A stretch of DNA of 64,000 bases from Granulicella mallensis (GTDB taxonomy: Bacteria; Acidobacteriota; Terriglobia; Terriglobales; Acidobacteriaceae), in assembly GCF_014203225.1 (NCBI RefSeq), contig NZ_JACHIO010000009.1:62001-126000 (forward strand). Reading direction: 5' to 3'. Position 1 is the stretch's first letter; each line of letters starts with the position of its first letter. Of this stretch, positions 48,631 to 56,816 are shown in pieces. The position numbers were made by a program, and so were the translations under genes. The notes beneath the pieces are model-generated. The model searched no databases. It was not told the DNA's origin and saw only the letters and a program-made list of their open reading frames with translations.

Positions 48631-50523
48631 ATGCTCACCAGGACCTTGCTCTTTGCGTCTGTCTTCGCTGTAATGCTGCCCGCGTTCTCGCAGACACCCA
48701 TCCGTATCACCGCCGACCTTACCGAAGCCCCACGCAAGCTCTATCACGCGGAGATTGACCTCCCGGTCAAGCCCGGACACCTCACGCTCACCACCCCCCA
48801 GTGGATTCCCGGCAACCATCGCCCCACCGGCCCGGTCGAGGACATCACCGGCGTCGTCTTCACCGCCAACGGCAAGACCCTGCAGTGGCGTCGCGATGAC
48901 GTCGATCTCTACGCGTTCCATCTCGATATTCCCGCCGGAGTGACAAGCCTCCACGCCCATCTCGACTGCATCGTGCTGGCTCGCGCCTCGGACAAGATCG
49001 CCGTCCTCGAGTGGGAGAAGCTGCTGCTCTACCCCGCCAACCTTCCCGTAGCCAAGATCGCCATTCAGCCCAGCGTCACCGTCCCGGCCGGATGGGGCAT
49101 CGGTACGGCACTGCAGCCCACCGGTAACTACGACCCCAACGCCAAGGCCGGCGGTACCACGGAGTTCCACGCCACCACGGTAGAGCAGCTGGAAGACTCC
49201 CCCGTGATCGCGGGTGAGTACTTCCACGAGTTCGCACTCGCCCCCGAGGTCACGCCGAAGCACTACCTCGACGTCGTCTCCGACGAGCCCAACGACTCCA
49301 ACCTGCGCCCCGAGTTCCTGCAGGAGGTCTCCAACCTCGTCCGCGAGGCCGGAGTTGCCTACAACTCACGCCACTACAACGTCTACCACTTCCTGCTGAC
49401 GCTCTCCGACGTCGCCGGCGGTGAGGGACTGGAGCACGGCCAGTCCTCCGACAACGGAGTCGACGAGCTCGCCTACTCCGACGCACACCATCAAGCAGGG
49501 GATGCCGATCTGCTCGCCCACGAGTTCACCCACTCCTGGAACGGCAAGTATCGTCGCCCCGACAAGCTCTACCAGACCAACTTCTCCGCCCCGGAAGTCG
49601 GCGAGCTGCTCTGGGTCTATGAGGGTATGACGCAGTACATGGGCAATGTGCTCGCCGCACGTTCCGGCCTCAAATCCCAGGCACAGTACCGCGACAACCT
49701 GGCCGCCTCGGCCGCCTCGCTCGACTACAAGAGCGGCCGCAACTGGCGCTCTACCGACGACACCGCACTCGCCGCCAGCGTCCTGCGCAGCAACAGTCCC
49801 GTATGGTCCAACTGGCGCCGTGGACAGGACTACTATCAGGAAGGCGAGCTGCTCTGGCTCGACGCCGATACGAAGATCCGCGAACTTACCAACGACCAGA
49901 AGTCTCTCACCGACTTCTTCCACCTCTTCCTCGCAAAGGGCGGCAACACCGGTCCTCTGATCGTGACCTACAACCGGGCCGAGATCATCGCCGACCTGAA
50001 CGAGGTGGTGAAGTTCGACTGGGCAGGCTTCCTGCACGAACATGTCGACCTGACCAACGAGCACGCCGACTTCGCCGGCATCGAGCGCGGCGGCTACAAG
50101 ATCGTCTACCAGGATCACCCCTCCGACACGGAGCACATGGGAGCCGGCAACCGCCGCTTCTCAGGGCCCAATGTCTGGTACTCGCTGGGTCTGCGCCTGA
50201 ATGCTGAAGGCGTAATCTACGACGTACGCTGGGGAGGCCCCGCGGACAAAGCCAAGCTGGCCCCCGGCCAGAAGCTGATCGCCGTCAACGGCCACGTCCT
50301 CAGCACGGACAGCCTGCACGAGGCGCTCGTAGCCGCCAAGTCCAATACGGAACCGATCCACTTCCTGATGCAGACCGAGAGCTACATCAAACCGATCGAC
50401 GTCGATTACCACGACGGCGAACGCTTCCCGGCGATGGTCCGCGTCGACGGCACAAAGGACTACCTCGACGAGATCACCTCGCCGCTAACCAAAGCACCTG
50501 CCGGCGATGCCGCCAGCAAGTAA
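48631..50523 (+). CDS. M61-family metallopeptidase with PDZ domain
   Basis: The product is 630 aa with a signal peptide (LLFASVFAVMLPAFSQ). The zinc motif HExxH is in DADLLAHEFTHSWNGKYRRPDKL, followed by NFSAPEVGELLWVYEGMTQYMGNVLAARSG (the third Glu ligand region). The N-terminal beta domain precedes it. A C-terminal PDZ domain follows, WYSLGLRLNAEGVIYDVRWGGPADKAKLAPGQKLIAVNGHVLS. These match glycyl/M61 aminopeptidases, periplasmic peptide hydrolases. Single gene. Confidence 0.92.
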   Translation: MLTRTLLFASVFAVMLPAFSQTPIRITADLTEAPRKLYHAEIDLPVKPGHLTLTTPQWIPGNHRPTGPVEDITGVVFTANGKTLQWRRDDVDLYAFHLDIPAGVTSLHAHLDCIVLARASDKIAVLEWEKLLLYPANLPVAKIAIQPSVTVPAGWGIGTALQPTGNYDPNAKAGGTTEFHATTVEQLEDSPVIAGEYFHEFALAPEVTPKHYLDVVSDEPNDSNLRPEFLQEVSNLVREAGVAYNSRHYNVYHFLLTLSDVAGGEGLEHGQSSDNGVDELAYSDAHHQAGDADLLAHEFTHSWNGKYRRPDKLYQTNFSAPEVGELLWVYEGMTQYMGNVLAARSGLKSQAQYRDNLAASAASLDYKSGRNWRSTDDTALAASVLRSNSPVWSNWRRGQDYYQEGELLWLDADTKIRELTNDQKSLTDFFHLFLAKGGNTGPLIVTYNRAEIIADLNEVVKFDWAGFLHEHVDLTNEHADFAGIERGGYKIVYQDHPSDTEHMGAGNRRFSGPNVWYSLGLRLNAEGVIYDVRWGGPADKAKLAPGQKLIAVNGHVLSTDSLHEALVAAKSNTEPIHFLMQTESYIKPIDVDYHDGERFPAMVRVDGTKDYLDEITSPLTKAPAGDAASK

Positions 50524-50597
50524 CAACCTGTAAGAACAACAAGGCACAAGAAAAGGGTGCGAGAGCTAATGCTCTCTCACCCTTTCGCACGTCATCT

Positions 50598-50725
50598 GGC
50601 TGCGCGAAGCGCGTTCCGTGACGCTTCAGCGTCACGGAGTCAGAGGGAGCCGTAGCCTTTAGGCTACGGAATAAAAGCCAGGCAAGAATTGGGCTTTAGC
50701 CCCGGGCCGTTCTTTCGACGCGCGC
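50598..50725. repeat. Palindrome-chain repeat, family B (copy 3, left half only)
   Basis: It starts GCGCGAAGCGCG, with CCGTGACGCTTCAGCGTCACGG, GCCGTAGCCTTTAGGCTACGG and GGGCTTTAGCCCCGGGCC, then stops. Only the left half of the full element is present. It ends right before the cobA stop codon. Confidence 0.85.
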
Positions 50726-50732
50726 AAGAAGC

Positions 50733-51536
50733 CTACTCCCCCGCCGACACAACGCCCCTCACAGCCTCGGCGATCACCCCATCCGCCGCCTCACCCACAT
50801 CACCCGAATCCAGCAACGACTCCATCGCCCGCCCAATCAGCAACAGCAACGGCGCAGGCCCACAGGTAAGCCCGGCCAATTCCGACAGCCTGCACGCAGC
50901 ATAGCTCTGCCGCGGCGTCGCCGCCTGCGAGATCGCACAGCACGGCGTATTCCCCGAAACACCCGCGGCAGCAAGCTCCCGCGCGATCCGTTCGGTATCC
51001 CGACCCGGCATGTAGAGAACCAGAGTAGCGTCCTCCGGCAGCGGCCCCGCCCAGATCGGCGTAGCCTCCGTCTTGTCCGCCGCATGATGCCCGGTGCAGA
51101 AGATCAGCTTGGACGCACTCTTGCGATCCGTAAGCGGCAGCGATAGCGCGGCCCCCGCAGCAAACGCCGCAGTCACGCCGGGCACCACCTCAAAAGGAAT
51201 CCCCGCCGACCGCAGCGCCGCAATCTCTTCTCCCGCACGCCCAAAGACCAGCGGGTCGCCACTCTTCAGCCGCACCACGGATTGCCCCGCCTTCGCGGAG
51301 TCGATCATCAGCGCATGAATCCCCGCCTGCGTAATGCGCGGCCGTCCGCAACGCTTGCCGACACTGGTAATCAACGCATGGCGATGAACCAACGCCAGCA
51401 CCTCATCCGGCACAAGGTCGTCGTGGAAGACGACATCTGCCGACTCCAGCAGTCGCAGCGCACGCAGCGTCAAAAGCTCCGGATCGCCCGGTCCTGCGCC
51501 CACAAGATAAACCGTTCCCTTCACCGCCTGGGTCAT
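50733..51536 (-). CDS. cobA: Uroporphyrinogen-III C-methyltransferase
   Basis: The enzyme makes precorrin-2 by two SAM-dependent methylations of uroporphyrinogen III. The product is 267 aa: VYLVGAGPGDPELLTLRALRLLESADVVFHDDLVP start, RLKSGDPLVFGRAGEEIAALR, and VTAAFAAGAALSLPLTDR. Its ATG at 51536 overlaps the stop of the upstream gene as TGATG (a GTG lies one codon before), so translation is coupled. It is the third gene of the sulfite-reductase operon and supplies the siroheme precursor. Confidence 0.95.
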   Translation of the reverse strand: MTQAVKGTVYLVGAGPGDPELLTLRALRLLESADVVFHDDLVPDEVLALVHRHALITSVGKRCGRPRITQAGIHALMIDSAKAGQSVVRLKSGDPLVFGRAGEEIAALRSAGIPFEVVPGVTAAFAAGAALSLPLTDRKSASKLIFCTGHHAADKTEATPIWAGPLPEDATLVLYMPGRDTERIARELAAAGVSGNTPCCAISQAATPRQSYAACRLSELAGLTCGPAPLLLLIGRAMESLLDSGDVGEAADGVIAEAVRGVVSAGE

Positions 51537-52183
51537 CACAAAATCTCCTCAGCAGAAAGGAATCCATGTTCCTGCGCGTGCTGCCGCGCTCTCATCCGCG
51601 AAGGGCAGCCATCATAGCCGCAGACCTCGCGCTGTGCGAGCTCATGCAGCAACAGCTTGCGCGGCTCGCCAATGGGTTCCACCGCCGTGACTTCACGCCG
51701 CAGACGGCCAAGCTCCGCCAGCCACTCCCCGGTATCCAGCGGCAACTGCGCGTTGATCTCCTTGCGCAGCCGCTGCGCCAGCGCGGGACTCTCCCCAGCA
51801 GTAGAGATAGCGATCTGCAACTCGCCGCGCCGCACTACAGACGGAAAATAGAAGTCGCAGAACGGAGGATCGTCGACCGCATTGCAAAGAATATCCGCCG
51901 CATTGGCCTCGGTGAAGACCGCGCGATTCACCGTCGGCGTTGCCGTAGCAGCTACAGCAAGAAACGCTCCGGCCAGATCGCCAGGCGCATACTCACGCCG
52001 ATGCCACTGAAGCTCCCCCGCCTCAGCCCACTCCTGAACGCGCGGCAACGCCTCGGGAGCGATGACCGTAACCCGTGCCTCCGCAAGCAGCAGGCTCTCA
52101 ATCTTCGACTCGGCAATGAGGCCCGCGCCGACAACGACGCAGGGCCTGGCCGTAAGTTTGAGGAAGATCGGAAAGAGACTCAT
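51536..52183 (-). CDS. Precorrin-2 dehydrogenase / sirohydrochlorin ferrochelatase
   Basis: A Met8/CysG-N-type protein of 215 aa. The NAD-binding start is MSLFPIFLKLTARPCVVVGAGLIAESKIESLLLAEARVTVIAP, with CNAVDDPPFCDFYFPSVVRRGELQIAISTAGESPALAQRLRKEI. It oxidises precorrin-2 to sirohydrochlorin and, in bifunctional members, inserts iron to give siroheme. It lies 10 bp after the sulfite reductase gene and overlaps cobA by a TGATG junction, so the whole siroheme branch after uroporphyrinogen III is in the operon. Confidence 0.9.
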   Translation of the reverse strand: MSLFPIFLKLTARPCVVVGAGLIAESKIESLLLAEARVTVIAPEALPRVQEWAEAGELQWHRREYAPGDLAGAFLAVAATATPTVNRAVFTEANAADILCNAVDDPPFCDFYFPSVVRRGELQIAISTAGESPALAQRLRKEINAQLPLDTGEWLAELGRLRREVTAVEPIGEPRKLLLHELAQREVCGYDGCPSRMRARQHAQEHGFLSAEEIL

Positions 52184-52193
52184 CGTTGCATCC

Positions 52194-53921
52194 TTAGCCT
52201 ACATTCGCCGGAACACGGCCCGGCGCGGGATCGCGCTCGACCGCCGAAACCACCGCTCCCGCAAGCTGTGCCCGCAGATCCTCATCGCTGGTACGCCGGA
52301 AGTAGCTGCGCAGACTCTCGCCCTCCGCACGCGTCGACAGATACCCGCGCAGCAGACGTTCGATAGCCTCCGGGCAGTCCTCTGCCGTAGCGCGATAGCC
52401 GATCTGGCGCGCAATACCAGCATATTCGCCCACCGCCCCGCCGACGCAGAAGTAGTAGGCATCGACCATCTTGCCATCCTTCTTGATCTTCTTGCCTTCC
52501 AGTCCGAGGTCCGCAATCCAGCTCTGGCCGCAGCTGTTCGTGCAGCCCGTCACATGCAGCCGCAGCTGCTGATCGAACTCCGGAAGGCGCTCTTCCATCT
52601 CTCCCACCAGCCACTTGGTAAAGCCCTTGGTCTCCGCGATCGCCAGTTTGCAGAACTCGGTGCCGGTGCAGGCCACAGCGCCGCGATAGAAGACCGTCGG
52701 CTCAACCTGCAGGCCCAGCCCGGTGATCTCCTGTACCAGCGTTGGAATCTTCGCATTAGGAATGTTGACCAGCACGATGTTCTGTCCGATCGTGGCGCGC
52801 AACTGGCCATCGCCGGAGGTCTCGCTCAACGAGGCCAGCGAGTGCAGTTGGTCAGCCGTAAGCCTGCCGTTCAGAACCGTCGCCCCGACGTAGCTCAGGC
52901 CTTCCTGCTTCTGGCGATGCACACCAACGTGGTCGCGATAGAGGTCCTTGGCAATCGGCCCTTCCTCGCACGGATCGAACTTGAAGCCCAGCTTCTCTTC
53001 AATCGCCGCCAGCATCGTCTCCGCAGTCCAGCCATTGCGCATAAAGAGGTACTTGATGCGGGCACGGGTGCGGTTCTCACGCAGCACTTCCTGCTCGCGG
53101 AAGATCTCGCAGACCGCCTTGACGGCGTCATAGGCCTTGTCCTGCGGGATAAACGCATTCATGCGCACCGCGAGATGCGGCTCGGTCGAAAGACCGCCGC
53201 CGACACGCAGGCTATAGCCGATCTCTTCCTTACCATCCTTCACGCGCTTCAGCGCAGTAAGAGCGACGTCGTTGATCTCCGGATAGCTGCACCAGAGCGG
53301 GCAACCGGTAACCGTGATCTTGAACTTGCGCGGCAGGTTATAGAACTCCGGATTCGCCGTCAGCTTGTGCGCGATCTCCACCGCCAGCGGAGAGGCATCG
53401 ATCAACTCATCGGCATCGAGCCCGGCAAGCGGGCAGCCGGTCACGTTACGGACCACGTCACCACAAGCGCCCTTGGGCGAAAGCCCAATCGCCGTCAATG
53501 CGTCAACGACCTCGGGCAGCGACTCAATCGTGAGCCAGTGCAACTGTATGTTCTGGCGCGTCGTGATGTCGGCTATGCCCCGTGCATACTTCGCGGTGAT
53601 ATCGGCGATCACGTGGAGCTGCTTCGCGGTCAGCATGCCATTGGGCAGGCCGATGCGCATCATGAAGTACTCGCTGGCCTTCCCCTCACCGCCGACGCCG
53701 CCGGTCACGCCGACGCCATCGCCCTGCGTGTAGACGCCCCACCACTTGAAGTATGTCCCGGTCCACTCCGGCAGTACGCTGTCGCGGCCTTCGCGCGCAA
53801 ACTGCCGCACCTCATCCCAGGCATTCCAGGGATTCTTCTCACGCTTCAGGCGTTCGACCTTCTGGGCTTTGGTCTCTTTGGGCGCGGCTACGGGCGTCGC
53901 GGGGGTTGCTGTGTCGCTCAA
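52194..53921 (-). CDS. Ferredoxin-type assimilatory sulfite reductase (NirA/SirA family)
   Basis: The product is 575 aa with two sulfite/nitrite reductase half-domains and the 4Fe-4S/siroheme cysteines C418, C424, C460 and C464 (ACTGTEFCK, GCTNSCGQ). The substrate-binding basics are R122 (TTRQNIQLHW), R158 (VVRNVTG) and K199-F-K201 (NLPRKFKI). Nitrite reductases of the plant type carry K-x-N here, whereas sulfite reductases carry K-x-K, favouring reduction of sulfite to sulfide. Downstream siroheme genes and the Cys-rich upstream leader agree. Family names in databases may still say nitrite reductase. Start ATG 53921 follows a terminator-bearing leader. Confidence 0.88.
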   Translation of the reverse strand: MSDTATPATPVAAPKETKAQKVERLKREKNPWNAWDEVRQFAREGRDSVLPEWTGTYFKWWGVYTQGDGVGVTGGVGGEGKASEYFMMRIGLPNGMLTAKQLHVIADITAKYARGIADITTRQNIQLHWLTIESLPEVVDALTAIGLSPKGACGDVVRNVTGCPLAGLDADELIDASPLAVEIAHKLTANPEFYNLPRKFKITVTGCPLWCSYPEINDVALTALKRVKDGKEEIGYSLRVGGGLSTEPHLAVRMNAFIPQDKAYDAVKAVCEIFREQEVLRENRTRARIKYLFMRNGWTAETMLAAIEEKLGFKFDPCEEGPIAKDLYRDHVGVHRQKQEGLSYVGATVLNGRLTADQLHSLASLSETSGDGQLRATIGQNIVLVNIPNAKIPTLVQEITGLGLQVEPTVFYRGAVACTGTEFCKLAIAETKGFTKWLVGEMEERLPEFDQQLRLHVTGCTNSCGQSWIADLGLEGKKIKKDGKMVDAYYFCVGGAVGEYAGIARQIGYRATAEDCPEAIERLLRGYLSTRAEGESLRSYFRRTSDEDLRAQLAGAVVSAVERDPAPGRVPANVG

Positions 53922-53954
53922 GTCTGTTCTCCAGGTCAGGAATCAAAGCAAAAA

Positions 53955-53977
53955 GGCCCACGAAACTTTTCGTGGGC
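53955..53977 (-). terminator. Intrinsic terminator in the sulfite reductase leader
   Basis: Read on the minus strand it is GCCCACGAA, a 4-base loop AAGT, TTCGTGGGC and then CTTTTTGCTTT. It is a 9-10 bp stem followed by a U-run, pointing at the reductase gene 34 bp downstream. A terminator upstream of the gene it precedes is the hallmark of attenuation. Readthrough must be regulated for the operon to be expressed. Confidence 0.85.
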
Positions 53978-53999
53978 ACTTAGGGAAATCGTCAATCTG

Positions 54000-54043
54000 T
54001 GCTCGCTATCGAGCAACCAACATCGACGCCCCGGTGCCGGGGC
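54000..54043 (-). promoter_or_regulatory. Two leader hairpins after the Cys codons
   Basis: GCCCCGG-CA-CCGGGGC (54043-54028) begins inside the third Cys codon of the leader ORF. TGCTCG-ATAG-CGAGCA (54015-54000) carries the leader stop TAG in its loop. A ribosome stalled at the Cys codons would cover the first stem's left arm, and one reaching the stop would sit on the second. Which alternative fold competes with the terminator needs a folding calculation. Confidence 0.6.
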
Positions 54044-54077
54044 AAAGACAACAGGTTGCGATGCGCGAAAAGCTCAT
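54006..54077 (-). CDS. Cys-rich leader peptide of the sulfite reductase operon
   Basis: This 23-codon ORF (ATG 54077-54075, TAG 54008-54006) reads MSFSRIATCCLCPGTGASML then VAR. Codons 9, 10 and 12 are Cys (TGT, TGT, CTT, TGC in order with Leu at 11). It lies just upstream of hairpins and an intrinsic terminator before the reductase gene. That is the layout of an amino-acid attenuator: low charged tRNA-Cys stalls the ribosome and could prevent termination. No Shine-Dalgarno precedes the ATG. A -10-like TACCCT (54090-54085) sits 7 bases upstream, so the mRNA may begin at the start codon (leaderless). Cysteine attenuators with polycysteine leaderless ORFs are known in mycobacteria; finding one here is new to me. 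Confidence 0.7.
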   Translation of the reverse strand: MSFSRIATCCLCPGTGASMLVAR

Positions 54078-54084
54078 ACAACTA

Positions 54085-54113
54085 AGGGTAACGGGAATGA
54101 GCGCTGGAAGCAA
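54085..54113 (-). promoter_or_regulatory. Candidate promoter of the attenuated operon
   Basis: Minus-strand TTGCTT (54113-54108), a 17-bp spacer and TACCCT (54090-54085) would start transcription at or next to the leader ATG at 54077. Both boxes match the consensus only in part (TTG, TA...T), so the call rests mostly on the spacing. Confidence 0.4.
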
Positions 54114-54129
54114 ATTCTGTCTGACCGGA

Positions 54130-54275
54130 ACCGCAGCACTTGCCTTTGTCGCTGCTTCTGCCTTTGCTTTTCTGGTTGTCATTCCCGCAGGGAACCTGCT
54201 TCTGCCTTTGTCGTTGCTCTTGCTTTTCTGGTTGTCATTCCGAGGCGCAGCCGAGGAACCTGCTTCCTCCCGTTC
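54130..54275. repeat. REP-like repeat pair, family A
   Basis: Two cores in direct orientation: GTTGTCATTCCCGCAGGGAACC near 54175 and GTTGTCATTCCGAGGCGCAGCCGAGGAACC near 54232, each preceded by a TTGC/TTTGCC-rich run. It lies directly upstream of the sulfite reductase promoter and downstream of phhA. Confidence 0.8.
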
Positions 54276-54316
54276 TTCGCTCGTACCACCCAAAACGCCC
54301 AAGCAAAGCCACCACC

Positions 54317-55081
54317 CTACCCCAACCGCGCCTCTGCCTCTTTCGTCGCCTCATAAATCTGCTCAAACGACTCAATCGCGTACAGCACCTTCTGCATATT
54401 GCCAGTATCGACCTTCTCCTCCAGCACCTGATCCAGATTGAAGTCCCGAATCTCCAACCCGGCAATCCGCTCAACCACCTGCGTGCACTCTCCATGCGAC
54501 GAGATCAGCCCGCTGCCATAGACCTTGATCGCACCCCGCTCGCGAATCACGCCAAACTCCACCGTGAACCAGAAGAGCCTCCCCATGCGCTCCAGGGCAT
54601 CCGCACTCGTCAGCCCCGCGCAGACCTTGCCATAGTGCTCCAGGAAGTCCGCAAAGACCGGGTGCGCATGCATCGGCACATGCCCGAAGACGTCATGGAA
54701 GATATCGGGCTCCGGCGTGTACTCCATCGACTCCCGGCTGCGAATCCAGGTCGTCGTCGGAAACATGCGCGCGGCCAGCATTTCGAAGAACGCATCGGCC
54801 GGCAGAAACCCGCTCACCGGGGTCGACTGCCACCCCGTACGCGGCTGCAACCGCTTGCTCACCGCAGTCAGATCGGGCAACTGGTCGGCCTGCAGTCCGA
54901 TCTGGTGGAAGCCGTCGAGATACTCCGCACAGGCATGCTGCTCCAACTGCGGCATGCGCCGCAACACAAGTTCGCGCCAGATATCATGCTGCTCCGGCGT
55001 GTAGCCGGCCCAGTCCTGCTGGATAAGAAACGGTTCTGCGGCGTGCAGCTTCGTGGGGGTCGGAATAGCGGCAACGAACAT
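54317..55081 (-). CDS. phhA: Phenylalanine 4-hydroxylase
   Basis: The enzyme converts phenylalanine to tyrosine with O2 and tetrahydropterin. The product is 254 aa from the ATG at 55081 (AGGAGA 6 bases upstream); ATG 55108 would lie in the leader. It has the iron-binding facial triad of aromatic amino acid hydroxylases: DIFHDVFGHVPMHAHP (two His) and FTVEFGVIRERGAIKVYGSG (Glu). Length matches the single-domain bacterial type. A -10-like TATAGT lies at 55160-55155. Confidence 0.94.
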   Translation of the reverse strand: MFVAAIPTPTKLHAAEPFLIQQDWAGYTPEQHDIWRELVLRRMPQLEQHACAEYLDGFHQIGLQADQLPDLTAVSKRLQPRTGWQSTPVSGFLPADAFFEMLAARMFPTTTWIRSRESMEYTPEPDIFHDVFGHVPMHAHPVFADFLEHYGKVCAGLTSADALERMGRLFWFTVEFGVIRERGAIKVYGSGLISSHGECTQVVERIAGLEIRDFNLDQVLEEKVDTGNMQKVLYAIESFEQIYEATKEAEARLG

Positions 55082-55195
55082 GAAAACTCTCCTGCGAACC
55101 CCGAGCAACCCGGCACCCCTTCAAGGTGCGCCAGCGCTGTCTCCAGCTCGACCCACTATAAGACCAGATAAACCAAACAAAAGACAAGCCTGGTG

Positions 55196-55513
55196 TGGTG
55201 AGTCATTCGTTTGTTGGAGAACCAGGTTACCCATAGCGCGAAGCGCAAACCGAGACGCTTTAGCGTCGCGGGGCGGAGGGAGCCGTAGCCTTTAGGCTAC
55301 GGAAATAGGGCTAAGCGAGAATTGGGCTTTAGCCCCGGGCCTTTTGGTCGCAGCCGAAAGGAGGCCCGGGCCTAAAGGCCGCATCTTTGCCAGCCCCTTA
55401 TTCCGTAGCCTAAAGGCTACGGCTCCCTCCGTCTCCCTGATGCTGAAGCATCAGGGAACGCGCTTCGCGCTATGGGTAACCCTGGTCCAACGAACGAATG
55501 ACTCACCACACTA
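55196..55513. repeat. Palindrome-chain repeat, family B (copy 4, complete, with TIRs)
   Basis: The most complete copy. Terminal inverted repeats TGTGGTGAGTCATTCG at the left and CGAATGACTCACCACA at the right enclose GCGCGAAGCGC, GACGCTTTAGCGTC, GCCGTAGCCTTTAGGCTACGG, GGGCTTTAGCCCCGGGCC and their inverted counterparts. It is about 318 bp with no ORF. The layout is that of a MITE- or BIME-like element; no target-site duplication is clear. Confidence 0.9.
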
Positions 55514-55517
55514 GGCC

Positions 55518-56783
55518 TCAGACAGAAGACAAGTCCGCGCCCCTGGCCTCCCGGCCAAACCCCGTCGCCAAAGCCACCACCAATCCCACCAACAGTACTG
55601 TCAGAGCCATCACCGGCGTCAACCGCCCGCCAAAGTATCGCGAAGCTAACGCAGCCTGAAAGTGACCGTTCTGCGATGAAATCAAATTGCCCAACTGATA
55701 CGCCAGCCCCGGAAAGAGCGCCCTTACCTGCGCCGGCGCAAGCTCATTCAGATGAACCGGGATGATTCCCCACGCTCCCTGCACCATGAACTGCATGACA
55801 AAGCCACCCAACGCGAGCATCGCCGCCGTGTGGCTCCAGGCCCAGAGCGGAATCACGGGAATCGCCAGCAGCGCGGCGATGATGATCGTGCGCCGCCGCC
55901 CATAGCGTTCCGAGAGCGCACCGCAGCAGATGCCTCCCAGCAGCGCGCCGATATTGCCGATGATCGCCACCATCGAAGTCGTCTGCGGCGTCAGGTGATG
56001 ATCGTGCTTCAGGAACGTGGGATACAGGTCCTGCGTTCCGTGGCTGAAGGACGTAAACGCCGTCATCAGCAGGACGAGGAACAGAAACAGCGGCATATGC
56101 TTCACGATCTGCTGGAAGACCGAGCCAAGTGAGTGCGGCGCCGTCCCGAGAGATTTGCGGCGGCTCGCCTCCCAGGACGGCGACTCCTGCACACCCGAAC
56201 GAATGTAGAAGACCAGCAGCGAAGGCAGTGCACCGATCAGGAACATCACGCGCCAGTTGGTGAGATACCCATGTCCATGCAGGTGCGGAAAGACCAGCCC
56301 ATAGATCGCCGCCGCCAACAGGTTCCCTGTGACATAGCCCTCCTGCAGAAGCCCTGAAAAGAACCCACGGTTCTCCGCAGGAAGCGTCTCCAGCGCCAGC
56401 GCCGCGCCCACACCCCACTCACCGCCCATCGCAATCCCGAACAGAGCACGAGTGATAAGAAAGATATGGAACGTGGGCGCAAAAGCCGAGGCCACTTCAA
56501 AGACCGAGAAGCAGATGATATTAATCATCAGCGTAGGCCGCCGCCCAAACCTCTCCGCCAGCAGACCAAAGAGCAGCGCACCCAGCGGACGCATGCAGAG
56601 CGTCCAGGTCAGGCTATACGCCACAGTCTCAAGGTTGACGTGATACGACGCCGCCACCGAGTCGAGGCAGTACGTAAGGATGAAGAAGTCGAAGGCATCG
56701 AGCGTCCAGCCAAGAAAGCATGCCGTAAAAGCACGGCGCTGCGTAGCGGTAAGGGAACGGAAGGGTTGCAGCAGCGGCATCAA
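55518..56783 (-). CDS. MFS transporter (acid/sugar symporter type)
   Basis: The product is 421 aa with about twelve membrane segments. MFS signatures: GWTLDAFDFFILTYCLD in helix 1 (the D-x-x-D motif of the SHS/AHS groups), GLLAERFGRRPTLMI between helices 2 and 3, and the equivalent GALSERYGRRRTIII in the second half. GIAMGGEWGVGAALALETLPAENRGFFSGLLQEGY resembles sialic-acid, lactate or aromatic-acid proton symporters. The substrate cannot be named. Single gene next to a family B repeat. Confidence 0.85.
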   Translation of the reverse strand: MMPLLQPFRSLTATQRRAFTACFLGWTLDAFDFFILTYCLDSVAASYHVNLETVAYSLTWTLCMRPLGALLFGLLAERFGRRPTLMINIICFSVFEVASAFAPTFHIFLITRALFGIAMGGEWGVGAALALETLPAENRGFFSGLLQEGYVTGNLLAAAIYGLVFPHLHGHGYLTNWRVMFLIGALPSLLVFYIRSGVQESPSWEASRRKSLGTAPHSLGSVFQQIVKHMPLFLFLVLLMTAFTSFSHGTQDLYPTFLKHDHHLTPQTTSMVAIIGNIGALLGGICCGALSERYGRRRTIIIAALLAIPVIPLWAWSHTAAMLALGGFVMQFMVQGAWGIIPVHLNELAPAQVRALFPGLAYQLGNLISSQNGHFQAALASRYFGGRLTPVMALTVLLVGLVVALATGFGREARGADLSSV

Positions 56784-56816
56784 GCGTCCTCAGGAACCTG
56801 TCTAACAACTTACCCT

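Noticed and set aside
55085-55165. Plus-strand string with GAGCAACC, CAAGGTGC and CCAGC, resembling parts of a SAM-I riboswitch, and minus-strand GGGGTGCC resembling SAM-IV
   Set aside because: The P1 stem and the GGGACTGGCCC part are missing, no plus-strand gene follows, and both strands give only partial matches, so GC-rich coincidence in the phhA leader is more likely.
54140-55171. 343-aa plus-strand ORF antisense to phhA
   Set aside because: A shadow frame of a GC-rich conserved gene, starting inside a repeat.
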